Positions 6,194 to 9,054 of a stretch of DNA of 9,054 nt are shown in pieces (positions within the stretch are counted from its first letter, which is position 1; each line of letters opens with the position of its first letter). Source of the stretch: Epulopiscium sp. Nele67-Bin004 (lineage in GTDB: Bacteria > Bacillota_A > Clostridia > Lachnospirales > Cellulosilyticaceae); NCBI GenBank assembly GCA_002007315.1, contig LNZQ01000108.1, forward strand, positions 1 through 9,054. The letters run 5' to 3'. The notes below the pieces were generated by a model. The model had not been told where the DNA came from. It did not search any database and worked only from the letters and a program-made list of their open reading frames with translations. A program made the position numbers and the translations under genes.

Positions 6194-7423
6194 ATGAAAT
6201 CCCTTGACAATATTTATCTATACTATCAGCAACAATTTTTGCACTTGCAACAGCTTTAACAACCGTCTTAGCACCACTAACAACATCACCCGAAGCAAAC
6301 ACTCCCTCACGACTAGTCGTCCCAAACTCATCTGTTACAATAAGCCCGTGTTTCAAATCAAGCCCAGTCGTATTTGATGCAATATTAGACTGTGGGGCTT
6401 GGCTTACTGCGATAAGTATATAATCATACTCAAGTTGCTCCTGCGACCCCTCAACAGATTGCAACGATTTTGTCCCATCTTCGTTTTCTACGTACTCTGT
6501 AGAAAGCACTACAATTCCATTATCATTTATTTCGATAGGTGCTTTGTTAGTTTTAAACACAACCCCATCTTCTTTAGTATGTGCAATTTCGTGTTTAGTA
6601 GCTGGCATTTCATCTTCGCCACGTCTATAAACTATGTCTACTTCGTCTGCTCCGTAGCGTTTCGCACAACGTGCAGCGTCCATCGCCACATCGCCTGCCC
6701 CGATAACGCAAACTTTGCCCGAAAATTTATGTCTTGCTGGCGATTTCAAATAGTCAATCGCATAATGTACATGTCCTAGAGTTTCGCCTTTTATGTTAAG
6801 TAGTCTAGGGTTCCAAACGCCCGTCCCGATAAATACTGCGTCATATCCATCATCAAGCAGTTTGTCTAAAGTTATTACAGGCCCAACAAGCGTGCTCGTT
6901 CTAAAATACACACCAAGCGAGTGTAGCAGTTCTTCAAGCTTATCCATAAGTTCTTGTGGCAACCTAAAATCAGGAATAGCATATCTAAGAGCTCCTCCAA
7001 TTTTTCCACGCATATCAAACAATGTAATTTTGTAGCCTTTACGAGCCAAAAGAAGTGCTGTCGTTATACCAGCAGGGCCAGAACCTACAACTGCAACTTT
7101 TTTGCCGTTTGATACCGGTTTATCAAATGATAATTCTTTAAGATAATTTGCTGATATAGCTGTTTCCATCTGATAAAAGTCAATAGGCTCACCTTTTATA
7201 CCTCTAATGCAATTGCCAAGACATTGTGTTTCGTGAGGACAAATTAGGGCACAAATAGAAGAAAGAGGATTGTTTTCAAATAACATTTCGCCAGCAGTAG
7301 TAAGTCGCCAGCTTCAAAAAGCTTGATAACCTCTGGGATAGGTGTGTTGATAGGACAGTTTTTTTGACATCTTGCAACTTTACATTTAAGGCAACGTTTT
7401 GCCTCTGGTAATAAATGGTTCAT
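6192..7423 (-). pseudogene. Frameshifted FAD/NAD(P)-dependent oxidoreductase, GltD-like with N-terminal Fe-S domain
   Basis: Related to the glutamate synthase small subunit (GltD) and similar Fe-S flavoproteins, which pass electrons between NAD(P)H, FAD and [4Fe-4S] clusters. The natural start is ATG 7423-7421 behind GGAGGGG. It encodes RCLKCKVARCQKNCP with four cysteines (11, 14, 19, 23) up to EAGD at residue 40. The frame then runs into TAA at 7246-7244 after 59 codons. The neighbouring frame continues the family sequence: AGEMLFENNPLS, a second cysteine set in CALICPHETQCLGNC, FAD-binding VVGSGPAG, NAD(P)-binding VIGAGDVA, and C-terminal ASGDVV. One added base near 7300-7306 restores a 410-residue protein with correct spacing. 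The intact part is 6192-7286, whose own ATG has no ribosome site. It is either a recent pseudogene or a sequencing error; every other residue looks well kept. Confidence 0.85.
7300..7306 (-). other. Frameshift site in the oxidoreductase gene
   Basis: Upstream frame: GGC GAC TTA CTA CTG (G-D-L-L-L). Downstream frame: CTT ACT ACT GCT GGC GAA ATG (L-T-T-A-G-E-M). Joining them after GAC with one extra base yields GDLTTAGEM, the length expected for the family. A TGA (minus-strand bases 7317-7315) closes the downstream frame just before this point. No slippery heptamer or downstream stem-loop is evident, so a base deletion fits better than programmed frameshifting. Confidence 0.8.
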
Positions 7424-7459
7424 AGTAATTCCCCTCCTAAATTAACAAAATTTTTATAT

Positions 7460-7490
7460 ATTATACCATAAATTTTAAATTAAATGTCAC
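7460..7490 (-). promoter_or_regulatory. Promoter of the oxidoreductase gene (extended -10)
   Basis: On the minus strand a perfect TATAAT (plus 7460-7465) is preceded by TGG, making an extended -10 element. A GTGACA -35-like box (plus 7485-7490) lies 19 bases further up. The -10 is about 37 bases before the 7423 start codon. Confidence 0.6.
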
Positions 7491-7496
7491 CAATAA

Positions 7497-7526
7497 TTAA
7501 AAAATTAATAGTACAATTTGTATAGT
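7497..7526 (+). promoter_or_regulatory. Weak candidate promoter of the HtrA-like gene
   Basis: TATAGT at 7521-7526 has TTAAAA at 7497-7502, an 18-base spacing, about 42 bases upstream of the start codon. The match is poor and the region is extremely AT-rich. No CIRCE-type or CtsR-type heat-shock operator was seen in the 145-base divergent gap (7424-7568). Confidence 0.3.
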
Positions 7527-7568
7527 AACCTTTTTTCATGGCAACAATATTACTTAGGAGGGAAAAAT

Positions 7569-8903
7569 ATGGAAAATAACTATTCAAACAACGATGACGA
7601 AAACAAAATCATACCATACGACCCAGACAACGACCAAAACTATTACTATGAAGTTGTAAAGAGTAGCCCTATACCTAAAGGGGCAATAAAATTTGTAGTT
7701 GGAACTGTGATAGTTAGCCTTGTTGGCGGTGCAGCTATAGGTGGAACGTATGCTTTTGTTTCTGAATATATGAAACGACAAGACGTTTTAACAAAGCAAG
7801 AACAATATCAGCAACTATATGCAGACGGAGAACCTGCAACAATATCAAATATTAATTATGAAGTCCAACCTGTAGTTAGTCAGTACAACTCAATAAGCGA
7901 TATAGCCGAAGACGTAGGGCCGTCTATAGTTTCAATTGTAAATAATCAAGTTATATCAACTTGGATGGGTGAATATTCTGAGTCTGGCTTAGGTTCTGGC
8001 GTGATTTTTCAAGAAGATATGGACAAAATATACATTATGACAAACGCTCATGTTGTTGAAGGGGCAACAACATTGACAGTGACATTTTTAGGAAATTATA
8101 AAGTTGATGCACAAATAGTTGGGCTAGACACATTGACAGATATTGCAGTAGTGTCGGTAAATAAAACCAATTTACCAGTAGAAATAAGTGGCGAAATAAA
8201 GATGGCACCACTAGGCGACAACACAACTCTAAAAGTTGGTGACCTTGCAATTGCAATAGGTACTCCACTTTCTGAGGCATACAACAACACTGTAACAGTT
8301 GGAATAATTAGTGCACTTGACCGTACAATTGCTGTAAGTTCTGAAAGCGAAATGTCACTAATACAAACTGATGCGGCAATAAATCCTGGAAATAGTGGCG
8401 GGGCACTTATTGGTCCAACTGGCGAAGTTATCGGCATAAACACTATAAAACTCGTAGATAGTCAAGTTGAAGGAATGGGATTTGCTATACCTATAAACGA
8501 TGCAAAAGAAATTGTTGATGAACTTATGATAAATGGCAGAGTAATTCGCCCATCGCTTGGTATCCAAGGGTCAACTGTGACAGAAGAAATCGGCGGAAGA
8601 TATGAAATGCCTGTTGGTGTGTATGTTCATGGGGTTGTTGCGGGTAGTAGTGCAGAAATTGCAGGCATTCGTGCAAACGACATAATACTTGAATTTGATG
8701 GACAAAAAATCACTAGCATTGAAGAACTTAAATCTTTACTTCAAGATAAAAAAGTTGGCGAAGAAATCATTGTTCGTATAATTAGAGGAAACGAGAGATA
8801 CGACGTACCTGTAACACTTACAGAACTTCAAACACAAACAACAACCGAGCAATCTCAATCATCACAGCAACAAATTCCAAGCTATTTGTTCCCTAATAGA
8901 TAA
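7569..8903 (+). CDS. HtrA/DegP-family membrane-anchored serine protease with PDZ domain
   Basis: An HtrA-type trypsin-fold protease, 444 residues, that would degrade or refold damaged exported proteins at the outer face of the membrane. An N-terminal Asn/Asp/Tyr-rich segment (1-38) precedes one transmembrane helix at about 39-63. The protease domain spans about 108-320. The catalytic triad is His161 (MTNAHVVEG), Asp191 (LTDIAVV) and Ser276 (INPGNSGGAL). One PDZ domain covers about 345-418 (GVVAGSSAEIAGIRANDIIL), followed by a Gln/Thr/Ser-rich tail. ATG 7569 is chosen because AGGAGGG lies 6 bases upstream; a longer in-frame start at 7518 has no ribosome site. It is monocistronic, divergent from the oxidoreductase and closed by a strong terminator. 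The architecture matches Gram-positive HtrA-like proteins; which paralogue it is (HtrA, HtrB or YyxA type) cannot be said. Confidence 0.95.
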   Translation: MENNYSNNDDENKIIPYDPDNDQNYYYEVVKSSPIPKGAIKFVVGTVIVSLVGGAAIGGTYAFVSEYMKRQDVLTKQEQYQQLYADGEPATISNINYEVQPVVSQYNSISDIAEDVGPSIVSIVNNQVISTWMGEYSESGLGSGVIFQEDMDKIYIMTNAHVVEGATTLTVTFLGNYKVDAQIVGLDTLTDIAVVSVNKTNLPVEISGEIKMAPLGDNTTLKVGDLAIAIGTPLSEAYNNTVTVGIISALDRTIAVSSESEMSLIQTDAAINPGNSGGALIGPTGEVIGINTIKLVDSQVEGMGFAIPINDAKEIVDELMINGRVIRPSLGIQGSTVTEEIGGRYEMPVGVYVHGVVAGSSAEIAGIRANDIILEFDGQKITSIEELKSLLQDKKVGEEIIVRIIRGNERYDVPVTLTELQTQTTTEQSQSSQQQIPSYLFPNR

Positions 8904-8905
8904 CT

Positions 8906-8944
8906 AAAAAGTTCTTTTAGCTAATTGGCTGAAAGAATTTTTTT
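8906..8944 (+). terminator. Intrinsic terminator after the HtrA-like gene
   Basis: The arms 8906-8921 (AAAAAGTTCTTTTAGC) and 8928-8943 (GCTGAAAGAATTTTTT) form 16 pairs, including two G-T, across the loop TAATTG. The stem ends in a run of T through 8944. It begins three bases after the stop codon. Confidence 0.9.
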
Positions 8945-8973
8945 ATTATGACTATACACAATTCTTTATAATG

Positions 8974-8982
8974 TGCTATAAT
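8974..8982 (+). promoter_or_regulatory. Extended -10 promoter of the last, partial gene
   Basis: TGCTATAAT is a perfect extended -10 element 32 bases upstream of the 9015 start. No good -35 box is present at 17 bases, which extended -10 promoters tolerate. It follows the upstream terminator by 29 bases, so the next gene begins its own transcript. Confidence 0.6.
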
Positions 8983-9014
8983 CAGTAAGAACATAGATTG
9001 GAGAGGAATGGGTT

Positions 9015-9054
9015 ATGAGGCTTAATTTTGAATTTGATGGCAAAAAAATATATT
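9015..9054 (+). CDS. Start of an unidentified gene, cut by the window edge
   Basis: Only 13 codons are visible (MRLNFEFDGKKIY). The ATG at 9015 follows GGAGAGG (9000-9006) at 8 bases. An earlier ATG at 9008 leads to a stop after five codons, so it is not used. Promoter and ribosome site both support a real gene. Nothing about its function can be inferred from so short a piece. Confidence 0.65.
   Translation, partial: MRLNFEFDGKKIY

Noticed and set aside
7284..7310. Programmed -1 frameshift in the oxidoreductase
   Set aside because: No X-XXY-YYZ slippery heptamer, internal Shine-Dalgarno or downstream hairpin is visible, and the family is not known to use recoding.

Overview
The window is AT-rich, with strong Shine-Dalgarno sites (AGGAGGG, GGAGGGG, GAGGTGAT) and tightly packed genes. 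The order rpmE, DUF1385 (YqhQ-like), prmC, prfA is a familiar Clostridia arrangement. An S-layer-homology (SLH) protein and a short (about 410-residue) GltD-like oxidoreductase with an N-terminal Fe-S domain also fit a low-GC Gram-positive anaerobe. I would place it in Clostridia, perhaps near Lachnospirales; the genus cannot be read from the sequence.

Layout. (1) Positions 1-873, minus strand: the N-terminal 291 codons of an exported SLH-domain protein. It runs off the left edge inside a Pro/Glu/Asp-rich repeat linker. (2) 931-1122, minus: a 63-residue protein with a helix-turn-helix-like stretch. An intrinsic terminator separates it from the SLH gene. (3) 1259-2314, minus: a cytoplasmic protein made of about nine Sel1-like repeats. 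(4) 2453-6156, plus: ribosomal protein L31 (rpmE) with its own promoter and a strong terminator, then DUF1385, prmC and prfA, then a two-gene MNT nucleotidyltransferase/HEPN (MntA/HepT-type) toxin-antitoxin module. The last five genes are spaced or overlapped by only a few bases and end at a bidirectional terminator. (5) 6192-7423, minus: an FAD/NAD(P)/Fe-S oxidoreductase related to the glutamate synthase small subunit, broken by an apparent one-base deletion near codon 40. (6) 7569-8903, plus: a membrane-anchored HtrA-type serine protease with one PDZ domain and its own terminator. (7) 9015 to the right edge: the first 13 codons of another gene behind an extended -10 promoter.

How the genes work together. 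The central cluster is translation-related: L31 is a ribosomal protein, PrmC methylates the GGQ glutamine of release factors, and PrfA is one of its substrates. The toxin-antitoxin pair is attached directly behind prfA and is the most accessory-looking part of the window. The SLH protein and HtrA concern the cell envelope. No RNA gene, mobile element or CRISPR array was seen, and no gene-free stretch exceeds 300 bases. The items most worth a second look are the toxin-antitoxin pair riding on the release-factor operon, the frameshifted oxidoreductase, and two intrinsic terminators placed too close to the next start codon for a promoter to fit between.
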